From positions 34,098 through 98,097 of the forward strand of contig JAEUKB010000023.1 of the NCBI GenBank assembly GCA_016794365.1: a stretch of DNA of 64,000 nt, read 5' to 3'. This stretch comes from Myxococcales bacterium. GTDB lineage: Bacteria; Myxococcota_A; Polyangia; Palsa-1104; JAEUJZ01. The position numbers and the translations under genes are program-made. Under the pieces are notes generated by a model that saw only the letters and a list, made by a program, of their open reading frames with translations, made no database searches and was not told the origin of the DNA. Below, in pieces: positions 1-9,024 of the stretch. Position 1 is the first letter of the stretch. Every line of letters begins with the position of its first letter.

Positions 1-2
1 GC

Positions 3-950
3 ATCGTCATTCCCGATCCGAACCTCAAGTTCAATCACAAGCAGCACATCGACAAGCAGGTGCCTTGCGCAACCTGTCACGGCGACCTGTCCAAAGTCGA
101 TCTCGCCACCCGCGAGCAGCTTCCCAAGATGGAGCAGTGTCTGTCCTGCCACGATGGCCTGATGCTCCCCAGCAAAGCGCCGCCGCCCGTCGCAGCGACG
201 CCAAAGCCAGTCGCCGATAGCAAGCCGGTGATGCTGTCCGGTCGCACCGCTCGCGGACCGAGCCCGCGCTGTAGCACCTGCCACCTTCAGCAGTCCGACG
301 GCCTGCTCGCCACGCGCTTTCCAACCGGAGTGCTCGCCCCATCGGGAACCTTGCGCGGCGACGTACACGGCATGGACTGGAAGCGCAACCACCGTCAGCC
401 TGCGCTCAACGACCCCGAATACTGCGGCGCGTGCCACAGCCAGTCGTGGTGTCAGTCGTGCCACAACGGCGTCGTCCGTCCGCTCGATCTACACGGGGGA
501 GACTACGTCAGCCGTCACGCCATCGAAGCCCGTCGCAACCAGCCCGACTGCGGATCGTGCCATCGACGACAGACCTTCTGCCTGGGCTGTCATGAGCGCC
601 TGGGCGTCGTGTCCCACAGCTCGCTCCCCGGCAGCCCGCCGATTGGATCGTTTTTCCCCGGCAGCTCGCGACGCTTTCACCCCGAAGGCTGGGCCAGCCC
701 CATCGCCGGAGCCAGCCATCACTCCTGGGAAGCGCAGCGCAACCTACGCACCTGCACCTCGTGCCATCGCGAGGAAACCTGCATCGACTGTCACAGCTCC
801 CTGCCGGGCGGACGCTTTTCCATCGGCAAAAACCCACACGGCACCGACTGGTTAAGCTCGGGTCGCTGTCAGTCGATTCAGTCGCGCAATGCCCGCGTCT
901 GCCTCAAGTGTCACCGCGATGGCAGCGCCCAGATGTCCTGCATCAACTAG
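3..950 (+). CDS. Multiheme c-type cytochrome, 5' end outside window
   Basis: The reading frame is open from the first bases of the window, so the true start is missing. Ten CxxCH haem-binding motifs are visible (CATCH, CLSCH, CSTCH, CGACH, CQSCH, CGSCH, CLGCH, CTSCH, CIDCH, CLKCH). Just before the first is a KFNHKQH segment, as in cytochrome c3/c7-type modules where an upstream His is an axial ligand. Pro/Ala-rich spacers separate haem clusters. The family carries electrons in the periplasm or at the outer membrane. The partner of this one cannot be told, because upstream genes are absent. The total haem number may exceed ten. Multiheme cytochrome is clear; the specific role is unknown. Confidence 0.9.
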   Translation: MVIPDPNLKFNHKQHIDKQVPCATCHGDLSKVDLATREQLPKMEQCLSCHDGLMLPSKAPPPVAATPKPVADSKPVMLSGRTARGPSPRCSTCHLQQSDGLLATRFPTGVLAPSGTLRGDVHGMDWKRNHRQPALNDPEYCGACHSQSWCQSCHNGVVRPLDLHGGDYVSRHAIEARRNQPDCGSCHRRQTFCLGCHERLGVVSHSSLPGSPPIGSFFPGSSRRFHPEGWASPIAGASHHSWEAQRNLRTCTSCHREETCIDCHSSLPGGRFSIGKNPHGTDWLSSGRCQSIQSRNARVCLKCHRDGSAQMSCIN

Positions 951-985
951 GCGCTCGCAGCCCGCACACGCTGCGCTCGCAGTCC

Positions 986-2686
986 TTATCCTTGGTACTC
1001 GCCGAACACCTGACGCAGCGCATCGGCCACTTCTCCGACGGTTGCCTGTGCCTTGACCGCATCGAGGATCGCCACCACCAGGTTGTTTTGCCCGTCTGAA
1101 GCTTGGCTCGCCTTGCGTGACAGAGCCTGAAGCGCCGCCTGCGTCTGCTGCTCATCGCGCGCCTGGCGAAACGCCCGGACTTCGGCAATGCGATCTTGTT
1201 CCGCCTGCGGATCCAGGTGGTGCAGACCCTTGGGCGCGGCTTCCTTGATCACAAAGTCGTTTACGCCGACGACGATCCGCTGCTTGTTTTCGACCTGTCG
1301 CTGGTACTCGTACGCGCGTCGCTCGATCTCGCGCTGTGGATAGCGCTGCTCAATCGCCGACACCATCCCGCCCAGCTCGTCGATGCGCGCAATGTACTCT
1401 CGCGCCTTGTGTTCAATCTGGTCCGTCAGGGCTTCGACGGCATAGCTACCACCGAGCGGATCCACCAAGTCGGCCACGCCCGATTCATAGGCCAGCACTT
1501 GCTGCGTTCGCAGTGCCAGCAGCGCCGACTGCTCCGAGGGAAGCGCCAGCGCCTCATCGTAGCCATTCACATGCAGCGACTGACAGCCGCCCAAGATGGC
1601 CCCAAGTGCCTGCACACTGTTGCGCACCACGTTGCACAGCGGCTGCTGCGCCGTCAGCATCGATCCCGCCGTCTGACAGTGAAAGCGCAGCATCTGGCTC
1701 TTTTCGTCTTGGGCCGCAAAGCGCTCTCGCATGATCCGCGCCCACAGCCGACGCGCCGCCCGGAACTTCGCCACTTCTTCGATCAGGTTGTTGTGACCGT
1801 TGAAGAAAAACGACAGCCGAGGCGCAAACTCATCCACCTTCAGCCCCACCGCCATCGCGGCTTCGACGTACGCAATGCCATCTGCCAGCGTGAACGCGAC
1901 CTCTTGCACCGCATCGCAGCCCGCTTCGCGAATGTGATAGCCGCTGATGCTGATCGTGTTCCACTGCGGCAGCTCGGCGTGACAAAACGAAAACAGATCC
2001 GTAATCAGTCGCAGCGACGGACGAGGCGGATAAATGTACGTCCCGCGCGCCATGTATTCCTTCAGGATGTCGTTTTGCACCGTGCCGCCGAGCAGCTTCC
2101 GCGACACGCCTTGCTCATCCGCCACCGCGACGTACAGCGCCAGCAGCGTCGCCGCCGTCGAGTTGATCGTCATCGAAGTCGTGATCTTGTCGAGCGGCAG
2201 CCCCGCCAGCAGCACCCGCATATCAGCCAGCGAGGCAATCGACACCCCGACCCGACCGACTTCTCCGCTCGATAGCTCATGGTCGGGATCGCGTCCCATC
2301 TGCGTCGGCAGATCAAACGCCACCGAGAGCCCGGTCTGTCCCCGCGCAAGCAGATAGTGATAGCGCTGGTTCGAGTCCTTCGCCGAGCCAAAGCCCGCGT
2401 ACTGCCGCATCGTCCACAGCCGACCGCGATACATGTTCGGCTGCACACCGCGCGTAAACGGATACTCGCCAGGAAGTCCCAGTCCGTCGAGATACTCGCT
2501 GCGTCCTTCGGATTCATCGGCCTGGGTATGCGGCGCATCGAGCGGCGTGTACAGGTCCGAAAGCTCCACATCCGCATCGGTGGCAAAGCGCGACCGACGC
2601 GGCGGAGCCTTGGTCACAAGCTTGTTTACGCGGCCTTTGAACGCCGCAATCCGACTTTGCAGGGTCGGCAAGGACTTCGTCGTCAT
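986..2686 (-). CDS. Methylmalonyl-CoA mutase, catalytic (large) subunit, split form
   Basis: The 566-aa protein covers the TIM-barrel acyl-CoA mutase domain but has no C-terminal B12-binding domain, as in enzymes whose cobalamin domain is a separate protein. Visible motifs include [54 protein letters not shown] and a SLH-x-N-x-x-DEALALP stretch. The Tyr of RQYAGF and the Arg of PSLRLI correspond to the carboxylate-contacting Tyr89/Arg207 of methylmalonyl-CoA mutase, where isobutyryl-CoA mutase has Phe/Gln. This favours methylmalonyl-CoA/succinyl-CoA isomerisation. Some conserved positions differ (HCQTAGSML rather than HTQTAGSTL), so another 2-methyl-branched acyl-CoA cannot be excluded. It is divergent from the thiolase at 2850. 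No B12 subunit or MeaB-type GTPase lies in the window. Confidence 0.88.
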   Translation of the reverse strand: MTTKSLPTLQSRIAAFKGRVNKLVTKAPPRRSRFATDADVELSDLYTPLDAPHTQADESEGRSEYLDGLGLPGEYPFTRGVQPNMYRGRLWTMRQYAGFGSAKDSNQRYHYLLARGQTGLSVAFDLPTQMGRDPDHELSSGEVGRVGVSIASLADMRVLLAGLPLDKITTSMTINSTAATLLALYVAVADEQGVSRKLLGGTVQNDILKEYMARGTYIYPPRPSLRLITDLFSFCHAELPQWNTISISGYHIREAGCDAVQEVAFTLADGIAYVEAAMAVGLKVDEFAPRLSFFFNGHNNLIEEVAKFRAARRLWARIMRERFAAQDEKSQMLRFHCQTAGSMLTAQQPLCNVVRNSVQALGAILGGCQSLHVNGYDEALALPSEQSALLALRTQQVLAYESGVADLVDPLGGSYAVEALTDQIEHKAREYIARIDELGGMVSAIEQRYPQREIERRAYEYQRQVENKQRIVVGVNDFVIKEAAPKGLHHLDPQAEQDRIAEVRAFRQARDEQQTQAALQALSRKASQASDGQNNLVVAILDAVKAQATVGEVADALRQVFGEYQG

Positions 2687-2849
2687 GGTCTGCTGAGGCT
2701 ACAAAACCGTGCGCGACACAAGCAAGCGGCTTCGATGCCAGCGTGGCGGCGGCGATGCCACCTCGGAAGTGACAAACCAGACGCTTTGGTGTACCCAGAA
2801 AAGACTGTAGAAGCGTCTACGCAAGCTGCCTCGAAAGGAGTCGTGTACG

Positions 2850-4028
2850 ATGGGTCGCAAGGTCTATGTCATTGGCGTCGGCATGGTGAAGTTCCAAAAG
2901 CCAGGCGCAAGCGACAGCTACGACGTGATGGCGCAAGGGGCGGCCCGCGCCGCACTATCCGACGCCAGCGTCGATTACAAAGAAATTGAACAGGTCTACG
3001 CCGGGTACGTCTTCGGCGACAGCACCTGTGGTCAGCGAGCGGTCTATCCGCTGGGGCTCACGGGCATTCCCGTCGTCAACGTCAACAACAACTGCTCGAC
3101 CGGATCGACGGCGCTGTTTTTGGCGCGACAAGCGGTCCAGGGCGGCGATGCAGAGTGTGTGCTGGCGCTCGGCTTTGAGCAGATGGAAAAGGGCGCGCTC
3201 GGCAGCAAGTGGACCGACCGCACAAACCCGATGGACAAGCACGTCGAGGTCATGAACCGCACGCAGGGCTTTAACCAAGCTCCGCCCACGGCGCAGATGT
3301 TCGGTGGTGCCGGTCGCGAGTATCGCTGGAAGTACGGCACCCGCCGCGAGACGTTCGCCAAGATCGCCAGCAAAGCGCGCACCCACGCCAGCCGAAACCC
3401 GCTCGCGCTGTTCAATCAGCCACTCTCTGTCGAAGAAGTCATGGCGTCGGAAGAGGTGTTTGATCCGCTCACCCGCTTCCAGTGCTGTCCGCCCACCTGC
3501 GGAGCCGCCGCCGCCGTCATCGCGTCGGAAGACTTTGTGCGAAGAAAAGGCATCTCTTCGGCGGTTCGCATTCTCGCCCAGCAGATGAGCACCGACTACG
3601 GCACCGCGTTTGGCGACAGCATGATTGGCATGATCGGCTACGACATGGCCAAGGGCTGCGCACAAGCGCTGTATCAAAAAGCAGGCATCGGACCCCAAGA
3701 TGTCCAAGTCGTCGAGCTACACGACTGCTTCACCACCAACGAGCTGCTCACCTACGAAGCCATCGGCCTGTGCCCCGAAGGTGGTGCCGAGCAGTTTATT
3801 TGGGACGGACAGAATACCTACGGTGGAAAGTACGTCACCAATCCTTCGGGCGGTCTTCTGTCGAAAGGACATCCGCTCGGAGCAACGGGACTCGCCCAGT
3901 GCGCAGAACTGACCTGGCAGCTCCGAGGCCAGGCAGACAAACGTCAAGTCGAAGGTGCCAACATCGCACTCCAGCACAACCTGGGACTTGGCGGCGCGTG
4001 CGTAATGACCCTGTACGGTCGGGATTAA
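2850..4028 (+). CDS. Thiolase family protein, SCPx/lipid-transfer type
   Basis: The 392-aa protein has the acyl-accepting Cys in NNNCSTGS near residue 90, a VELHDCF motif, and the C-terminal [10 protein letters not shown] loop with its catalytic His. These mark the SCPx-type thiolase subfamily. This subfamily lacks the usual second CxG cysteine and works on bulky or branched acyl-CoAs. A strong AAGGAG lies just upstream of the ATG. It is divergent from the acyl-CoA mutase, separated by a 163-bp control region, which suggests a shared role in branched-chain or propionate-linked acyl-CoA metabolism. That link is inference. Substrate is unknown. Confidence 0.88.
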   Translation: MGRKVYVIGVGMVKFQKPGASDSYDVMAQGAARAALSDASVDYKEIEQVYAGYVFGDSTCGQRAVYPLGLTGIPVVNVNNNCSTGSTALFLARQAVQGGDAECVLALGFEQMEKGALGSKWTDRTNPMDKHVEVMNRTQGFNQAPPTAQMFGGAGREYRWKYGTRRETFAKIASKARTHASRNPLALFNQPLSVEEVMASEEVFDPLTRFQCCPPTCGAAAAVIASEDFVRRKGISSAVRILAQQMSTDYGTAFGDSMIGMIGYDMAKGCAQALYQKAGIGPQDVQVVELHDCFTTNELLTYEAIGLCPEGGAEQFIWDGQNTYGGKYVTNPSGGLLSKGHPLGATGLAQCAELTWQLRGQADKRQVEGANIALQHNLGLGGACVMTLYGRD

Positions 4029-4040
4029 CGGAGAACTGGG

Positions 4041-4808
4041 ATGATGAAGCAAAAGACCTCGTGGATGTGGGCATTGGCCCTGGCTGGAGCTGCGGCGCTT
4101 GGTGCGGGCTGTGGCACCGTGAAGCAGTATCGCTTGCCCGTATCGGGCTTTGCGGCGCGCAGCACCTTTGCACCGCTTGCAGCCTGTGCGACCCAGCAGC
4201 ACCTAGAAGCCGTCGAGCACCCGGACTCGTTCAACGTCCGGTTCGACCCCGAAACCTGGATCCAGTACATGATTCAGGGCGACCAGTACAACATGGTCAT
4301 CATCGTCGGCAAGGGTGTCCCCGAAGAGCAGCGTGAAGCCCGTGCCATCAGCGCCAAGCAAAAGGGTGACGAGCTGTTTGGCTGTGCGACCATGCCGCCT
4401 CCCCAGCAGGTCGTTGTGGTGCCCGGAGCCCCCGGTCCCGATGGCAGCCTGGTTGGTGCGATGCAGAACATGGCCGCTGCCACCATGAATGTCGGAGCCG
4501 CCACGATGAACATGGGCGCTGCCGCCATGAACCAAGGCGCGGCTGCCATGAACCAAGGTGCCGTCGCCCCAGGCCCAGGCCCAGCAGCGCACGCTCCCGT
4601 GGCTGGCGATCCCTGTGCCCGGCTCATCGCCTGTTACGGCATCTTGGCGCGCGACTTCTGCCAGCCTGGTACGCAGTGCCAGTTCAAGGTCGAAGTCAAA
4701 GGCAACGATCCGCAGGGCTGTCAGTCCGCGCTGTCGCAGGTGCCTTCGACCGTTCAGATGCTCTCGATGGTGCGCCCCGGCTACGTCCTGCCGGATACCT
4801 GTCACTAG
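4041..4808 (+). CDS. Secreted lipoprotein with MN-x-GAA repeats
   Basis: The 255-aa product has an N-terminal signal peptide ending in the lipobox LGAGC, so it is probably lipid-anchored after export. Near residues 135-175 a 7-residue unit (A-A-x-MN-x-G) is repeated five or six times, followed by a Pro/Ala-rich linker. The C-terminal part has four cysteines (CARLIACYG, FCQPGTQC, GCQ, TCH) that could form disulfides. It starts 12 bp after the thiolase stop with a GGAG ribosome site, so the two may be cotranscribed. I do not recognise the family. Confidence 0.7.
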   Translation: MMKQKTSWMWALALAGAAALGAGCGTVKQYRLPVSGFAARSTFAPLAACATQQHLEAVEHPDSFNVRFDPETWIQYMIQGDQYNMVIIVGKGVPEEQREARAISAKQKGDELFGCATMPPPQQVVVVPGAPGPDGSLVGAMQNMAAATMNVGAATMNMGAAAMNQGAAAMNQGAVAPGPGPAAHAPVAGDPCARLIACYGILARDFCQPGTQCQFKVEVKGNDPQGCQSALSQVPSTVQMLSMVRPGYVLPDTCH

Positions 4809-4830
4809 CCGCAGCCAGACCCTTTCGCCC

Positions 4831-4861
4831 TTCCCATCACCTTCCCATCACCTTCCCATCA
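4831..4861. repeat. Three 11-bp direct repeats between convergent genes
   Basis: The unit TTCCCATCA plus a CC spacer occurs three times at 11-bp steps (4831, 4842, 4853) in the short gap between the lipoprotein gene and the converging gene at 4869. No hairpin is apparent. Function is unknown; it may be simple slippage. Confidence 0.7.
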
Positions 4862-4868
4862 AGCTTGC

Positions 4869-6173
4869 TTACGGCAGCTTCGGAACGCGAATGCCCAAGG
4901 CCGGAGCCAGCGCGCGAACCAGCTCTTTGTCAAACGGTGCCGCCGTCGCACTCTTTGCGCGAGGCATCGTACCGTCGTACAGCGCGCGCAGCTCTGCCTT
5001 GTTCATCGGACGCTCTTGCCCCCCCGCAATCGCGATAAAAAACTGACCGCGCGTGGGTGAGCCGTCCTTTTCATCCTGACGAACCTGGACAGCCACACCA
5101 GCAGCAACGCCAGTCAGGGTCCAGCTTCCGCCCGCATGTACGGCTGTTGGGGAATAGCTGCGAAGCTCTGCCGCTTTCCAGCGAACAGGCGCAGCCGGTT
5201 TGGTCGCAGCAGGCGCAGCGGGCGTCGCAGCGGGTTGTGTCGCAGCGGGTGTCGCAGCCGGTTGTGTCGCAGCAGGCGCAGCCGGTGTCGCAGCCGGTGC
5301 TGCCGGAGAAGTCGCTGGCGTCGCAGCGGGCACAGCTGGTGTCACGGCTGGTGTCGCGGCGGGCGCGGCGGGCGTCGCAGCGGGCGCAGCGGGCGTCGCG
5401 ACAGCCGTCGGCGCGGGATCGACCAACGAACAGTCCTTGACCAAAAGGTCCGTCGAGTCCAGCTCATGAACCGTCCCTTTGAGCACGAGCGTCGGATTGG
5501 GCGGCAGGCTCTGTAAAAACGCCGTGACCGGACTGTTCATCGTGCAAAACAGCAGGTTGTAGGTCGTGGCCTGCATCTTCAGTCGCTGACCGACAATTCC
5601 CAGCAGCTTGCCGCTGATCTGAAGCGACTTGCCGCGATACTTCAGCGTCGCCGCCACTGGGTTGCTCATGTAGTCGCGCAGCATGCTCTCGGCGGTGATG
5701 GTTCCGCTCGGCTCTGTCAGCACCACCGACGGCGCGCGCACCGGATCGATCAGCTTGGTCACTGTGCAGCCATTGAGCCGCACCATCAGGCTGCCGGACT
5801 TGGGCGTTCCCGTCACCACCAGCTTCTGCTCTTTGTTGAGCTTGGCAATCTCCGGCGAAGCGCTGACTGGCAGCTCGCACAAGATCTCGTCGTTCGATCC
5901 CTGGGTGCGAAGATGAAGCGCAGGACTCTTTCGTCCCATTCCGTCACTCACCGCCGCAAACAGGTGAATGTACGCTCCCGTCACCTCCACGAGCTTGCCT
6001 TCGTACGGCGCGATGGCTGCTGCACCCGCGCGGTGCGCCTTCATCAAATCGAGAGCAGCCACCGACTGAACGGACTGTGCATGAGCGCTGGGACCAAAGG
6101 ACGCAGCGGAAAGGACTGCGGCCAGGCCGCAAACGAACGCACGGACGGATGGACAACGCGACATGGAGCACAC
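4869..6173 (-). CDS. Secreted hypothetical protein with Ala/Pro/Thr repeat linker
   Basis: The 434-aa product has a signal peptide cleaved near SAHAQS. Two segments of beta-rich character follow (residues about 40-110 and 145-235), each resembling a small OB-like fold that begins with a 'yrgK-x-(L/V)-x-(V/I)-(S/T)G' pattern. This resemblance is weak. Residues about 245-340 are a low-complexity linker of AAPAATP-type repeats, then a C-terminal domain of about 95 aa. A periplasmic or cell-surface location is likely. The repeat DNA is a likely slippage site. The start lies 2 bp from the stop of the upstream gene at 6176, so the two leftward genes are probably one transcript. No function can be named. 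Confidence 0.65.
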   Translation of the reverse strand: MCSMSRCPSVRAFVCGLAAVLSAASFGPSAHAQSVQSVAALDLMKAHRAGAAAIAPYEGKLVEVTGAYIHLFAAVSDGMGRKSPALHLRTQGSNDEILCELPVSASPEIAKLNKEQKLVVTGTPKSGSLMVRLNGCTVTKLIDPVRAPSVVLTEPSGTITAESMLRDYMSNPVAATLKYRGKSLQISGKLLGIVGQRLKMQATTYNLLFCTMNSPVTAFLQSLPPNPTLVLKGTVHELDSTDLLVKDCSLVDPAPTAVATPAAPAATPAAPAATPAVTPAVPAATPATSPAAPAATPAAPAATQPAATPAATQPAATPAAPAATKPAAPVRWKAAELRSYSPTAVHAGGSWTLTGVAAGVAVQVRQDEKDGSPTRGQFFIAIAGGQERPMNKAELRALYDGTMPRAKSATAAPFDKELVRALAPALGIRVPKLP

Positions 6174-6175
6174 TC

Positions 6176-6928
6176 CTAGTATCGAACCAAGAAACCGCCT
6201 CGGTATTCCTTGTAGCTGCCGGAAGACTTCACACCTTTGGCGGTTCCGTAAAAGCGTGCGCAGGTGGCCAAGATCTCACCGGAGATGGGCAGCGTCACGC
6301 CACTGAACTTGTCCTTGCCCTCGAAGCGAAGGAAGTTGGAGCCTTCGACGATCTCGGTGTCGCGGTATTCGCCGCAGTCCCACACGCCCGACTTCTGGGC
6401 GCAGTCCATTCCCAGGTTGTACACAGGCGTTCCGTACGCCGAGCCAGCCTTGTTATCGACCACCGCCGGAATGATTCCCGAGGCCGTGACCTTCAAGTAC
6501 AGCTTGCCGCTGCCGCTTGGACCCCAGCTCGGTGTGGCCGGACCCCAGCTTCCACAGCCCGTAAAGTCGGTGCAGGATCGCTGCTCGTACGTCATCGTGT
6601 AGGTCGCCAGGACGACGTTGTTTGCGCCCATCGGGAACTTGCTTGCGAACACCAGCGCTGCGCCCGTGCAGCTCGCCGCATCGTGCGGATCGTTTGACTG
6701 CGCAAGGTCCGGCATCGTCAAGTCTGGCTTGCCAAGATCCACCGCCGCGAGATCTTGTCCGCCCGTGCCCGAAAGGTCTGCATTCGGATCGCCCGAAGGA
6801 GTGACCGACAGATCCGCCGCGCTCCCTCCTCCGCCATCGGACTGACTGCCTCCCTGCGAGCAACCCACCGATAGACAGACACCCGCCCACAAGAGGGCAC
6901 CACACATCACGCTGTACTGTATTTTCAT
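6176..6928 (-). CDS. Secreted lipoprotein with Asp-Leu-Pro stalk
   Basis: I chose the ATG at 6928, giving 250 aa, because the signal peptide MKIQYSVMCGALLWAGVCLSVGC with a lipobox starts there. The longer frame would run into the divergent gene at 7007. A stalk rich in Asp, Leu, Ser and Pro (DLSGT, DLAAVDLGKPDLTMPDLA) follows, a style common in Myxococcota lipoproteins. The folded domain of about 170 aa has cysteine pairs (CTDFTGCG, CAQKSGVWDCG) and many Gly/Tyr. Cell-surface or periplasmic location is inferred. No family was recognised. Confidence 0.65.
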   Translation of the reverse strand: MKIQYSVMCGALLWAGVCLSVGCSQGGSQSDGGGGSAADLSVTPSGDPNADLSGTGGQDLAAVDLGKPDLTMPDLAQSNDPHDAASCTGAALVFASKFPMGANNVVLATYTMTYEQRSCTDFTGCGSWGPATPSWGPSGSGKLYLKVTASGIIPAVVDNKAGSAYGTPVYNLGMDCAQKSGVWDCGEYRDTEIVEGSNFLRFEGKDKFSGVTLPISGEILATCARFYGTAKGVKSSGSYKEYRGGFLVRY

Positions 6929-7006
6929 GGCCCTACGGTTGTGAATCATTCCCGCTGCAATGGCAAGCGAACCCACAGCACAACGAGGGTCGGCTACGAT
7001 GGGGCC

Positions 7007-7957
7007 ATGAAAGCGATGTTGTACCGAAGATACGGCGGCCCCGAAGTGCTCGAGTCCGCAGACCTTCCCAAGCCCACGCCCGGTCCACACGAGATCCTCA
7101 TCAAGGTCCGCGCAACCAGCATCAACCCCATCGATTGGAAGATCGCCAGCGGGAAGATCCGTCTGCTGATGCCCGCCAAGCTGCCGCAGGTTCCCGGCTT
7201 TGATGTCGCGGGAGAAGTGGTCGAAGTAGGCTCTGCCGTTTCCGGTTTCGCAGTCGGAGCCCGAGTCCACGCGCGCCTAGACAAAGGCATCGGTGCCGCC
7301 GCTGCAGAGTTCACGCTTGCGAGTCCTGCGGTCACTTCCGTCATGCCGGACAACATGGACTTTGCAAGCGGAGCCGGACTTCCCCTGGCAGGAATGACGG
7401 CCCTGCAAGCGCTCCGCAACCTGGGCGGAATGCCGCTGTCAGGATCCAAGCAGCGCGTCCTTGTCATCGGTGCATCAGGAGGCGTCGGACACCTGGCCGT
7501 ACAGATTGCGCGCGCAGCCGGAGCCACCGTGATTGGCATCTGTAGTGGTCGCAACCGCGCGATGGTGGAAAGCCTGGGTGCCCAGGAAGTCATCGACTAT
7601 CAGCAGCCCGATCCGTATCGAAACCTCCAAGCCTGCGACATCATCTTGGACTGTGTGGGAAGTCCGTACAGAGAGTGGACGCCGTACCTCACCCCAAGCG
7701 GAGCGTTTGTCTCTGCGCTCCCCGGTCCGGCGGTCATCCTACGCGGGCTCTGTAACGCCGTGACCCGTCACAAAGTTCATGCCGTGATGCTCAAATCAAA
7801 CGCCCCTGATCTGCGCATCTTGGACGACTTGGCTGCGGCAGGAAAGCTGCGTGTCATCGTCGATCAGAGCTTCCCCCTGTCCGCACTGCAAGCCGCCTGG
7901 CAGCGCTCGATCTCGGGTCGCGCGGCGGGCAAGATCATTGTGACGGTCGATTCGTAA
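7007..7957 (+). CDS. MDR-family NAD(P)H:quinone oxidoreductase-like protein (zinc-free)
   Basis: The 316-aa protein starts at MKAMLYRRYGGPEVLE and has the medium-chain dehydrogenase layout: a GroES-like N-terminal half with NPIDWKI and PGFDVAGEV, then a Rossmann half with GASGGVGHLAVQIARA for the nucleotide. No catalytic-zinc Cys/His set is present, which fits the quinone reductase/RTN4IP1-like branch. The listed start follows GGGGCC and is more likely than an in-frame ATG 66 bp upstream. The LysR gene follows after 33 bp on the same strand and may control it. Confidence 0.9.
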   Translation: MKAMLYRRYGGPEVLESADLPKPTPGPHEILIKVRATSINPIDWKIASGKIRLLMPAKLPQVPGFDVAGEVVEVGSAVSGFAVGARVHARLDKGIGAAAAEFTLASPAVTSVMPDNMDFASGAGLPLAGMTALQALRNLGGMPLSGSKQRVLVIGASGGVGHLAVQIARAAGATVIGICSGRNRAMVESLGAQEVIDYQQPDPYRNLQACDIILDCVGSPYREWTPYLTPSGAFVSALPGPAVILRGLCNAVTRHKVHAVMLKSNAPDLRILDDLAAAGKLRVIVDQSFPLSALQAAWQRSISGRAAGKIIVTVDS

Positions 7958-7990
7958 GTCGCACCCGCCCAAGCGGCAGACACTCCTTTT

Positions 7991-8893
7991 ATGAGCCATT
8001 TGTTTGAAACAGAGGCCTTCCTCGCGGTGGTGGAAGAGGCCAGCTTTACCGCAGCGGCGCGACGGCTCGGCGTCACCAAGTCCTATGCCAGCAAGCTGGT
8101 GGTTCGCTTGGAAGACAGACTGGGCGTGCGGCTGCTTCAGCGCACAACCCGGCAGCTCACGATGACCGAAGCCGGGCGAGCGTACTTCGAGCGCTGTAGT
8201 GATGCGATGCGCGCCTTTCATGAAGCAGAGGCAGAGGCCACAGAGCTTCAGACCTCTCCGCAGGGACGACTCCGCATCAACCTTCCCAGTGCCTTTGCGG
8301 TCGGCTACTTGGCGGCCCCGCTCGCGGCGTTCAAGCTGCGTCATCCCAACCTGACCGTGGAAGCGGTGCTGGCCGATCGGAAGGTCGATCTGCTGGCGGA
8401 AGGATTCGATCTCGCCGTGCGCATCGGAGAGCTTCCCGATAGCTCCCTGATTGCACGCAAGCTGGCCAGCGTCGATCGCACGATCTGCGCAAGCCCCAGC
8501 TACCTGCAACACAGAGGCACGCCCCGCCAGCCCGAGGAGCTGTCTGCTCACGACTGTCTGCTCTACGCGTATCATGCCGCCCCGACGACTTGGCGACTCA
8601 AAGGGCCCGCGCGCGACGTGGCGATCGAGGTATCAGGAAAGCTCGTGTCCAACCATGGCGAGCTGCTGGTCGAAGCCGCGTGTCAGGGCCTGGGACTGGT
8701 CTTTAGCCCGCTCTTTCTGACGGTCCAGAGTCTTCGCCAAGGACGACTGGTCCAGGTGCTGACCGACTGGCGCTTTCCTTTGTCGATCTCCGCTGTGTAT
8801 CCCAATGCGCGACATGTCCCCGCCAAGGTCCGGCTGCTCGTGGACTTTCTGGTCGCGCACTTTGAACGGCCTCCGTGGGCGGACTTCGGCTGA
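7991..8893 (+). CDS. LysR-family transcriptional regulator
   Basis: The 300-aa protein has the typical N-terminal winged helix (residues about 1-60: FLAVVEEASFTAAARRLGVTKSYASKLVVRLEDRLGVRLLQRTTR) and the effector-binding domain beginning near PQGRLRINLP. The form is that of the CrgA/DmlR-like group that often controls neighbouring oxidoreductases. It lies downstream of the MDR gene on the same strand rather than divergent, so autoregulation and regulation of the MDR or of the MBL lipoprotein at 9025 are all possible. The inducer is unknown. Confidence 0.92.
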   Translation: MSHLFETEAFLAVVEEASFTAAARRLGVTKSYASKLVVRLEDRLGVRLLQRTTRQLTMTEAGRAYFERCSDAMRAFHEAEAEATELQTSPQGRLRINLPSAFAVGYLAAPLAAFKLRHPNLTVEAVLADRKVDLLAEGFDLAVRIGELPDSSLIARKLASVDRTICASPSYLQHRGTPRQPEELSAHDCLLYAYHAAPTTWRLKGPARDVAIEVSGKLVSNHGELLVEAACQGLGLVFSPLFLTVQSLRQGRLVQVLTDWRFPLSISAVYPNARHVPAKVRLLVDFLVAHFERPPWADFG

Positions 8894-9024
8894 CTGTGTC
8901 CCAGGATTCAACAGTGCTTGTCATGTGGGTCGGCTAATCGACGGCGCACTGGATCGCTATCGTACTGGAAAGGGAATCGGACGCTCGAAGCTGTCCGCGC
9001 TCCTCTCCAAGAAAGGCCCGATCC

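Noticed and set aside
1196..2275. Plus-strand frame opposite the acyl-CoA mutase (359 aa)
   Set aside because: Arg/Gln/His-rich shadow of the mutase gene.
6929..7270. N-terminal extension of the Asp-Leu-Pro lipoprotein gene
   Set aside because: It would overlap the divergent MDR gene and bury the signal peptide; the ATG at 6928 starts a proper lipoprotein signal.
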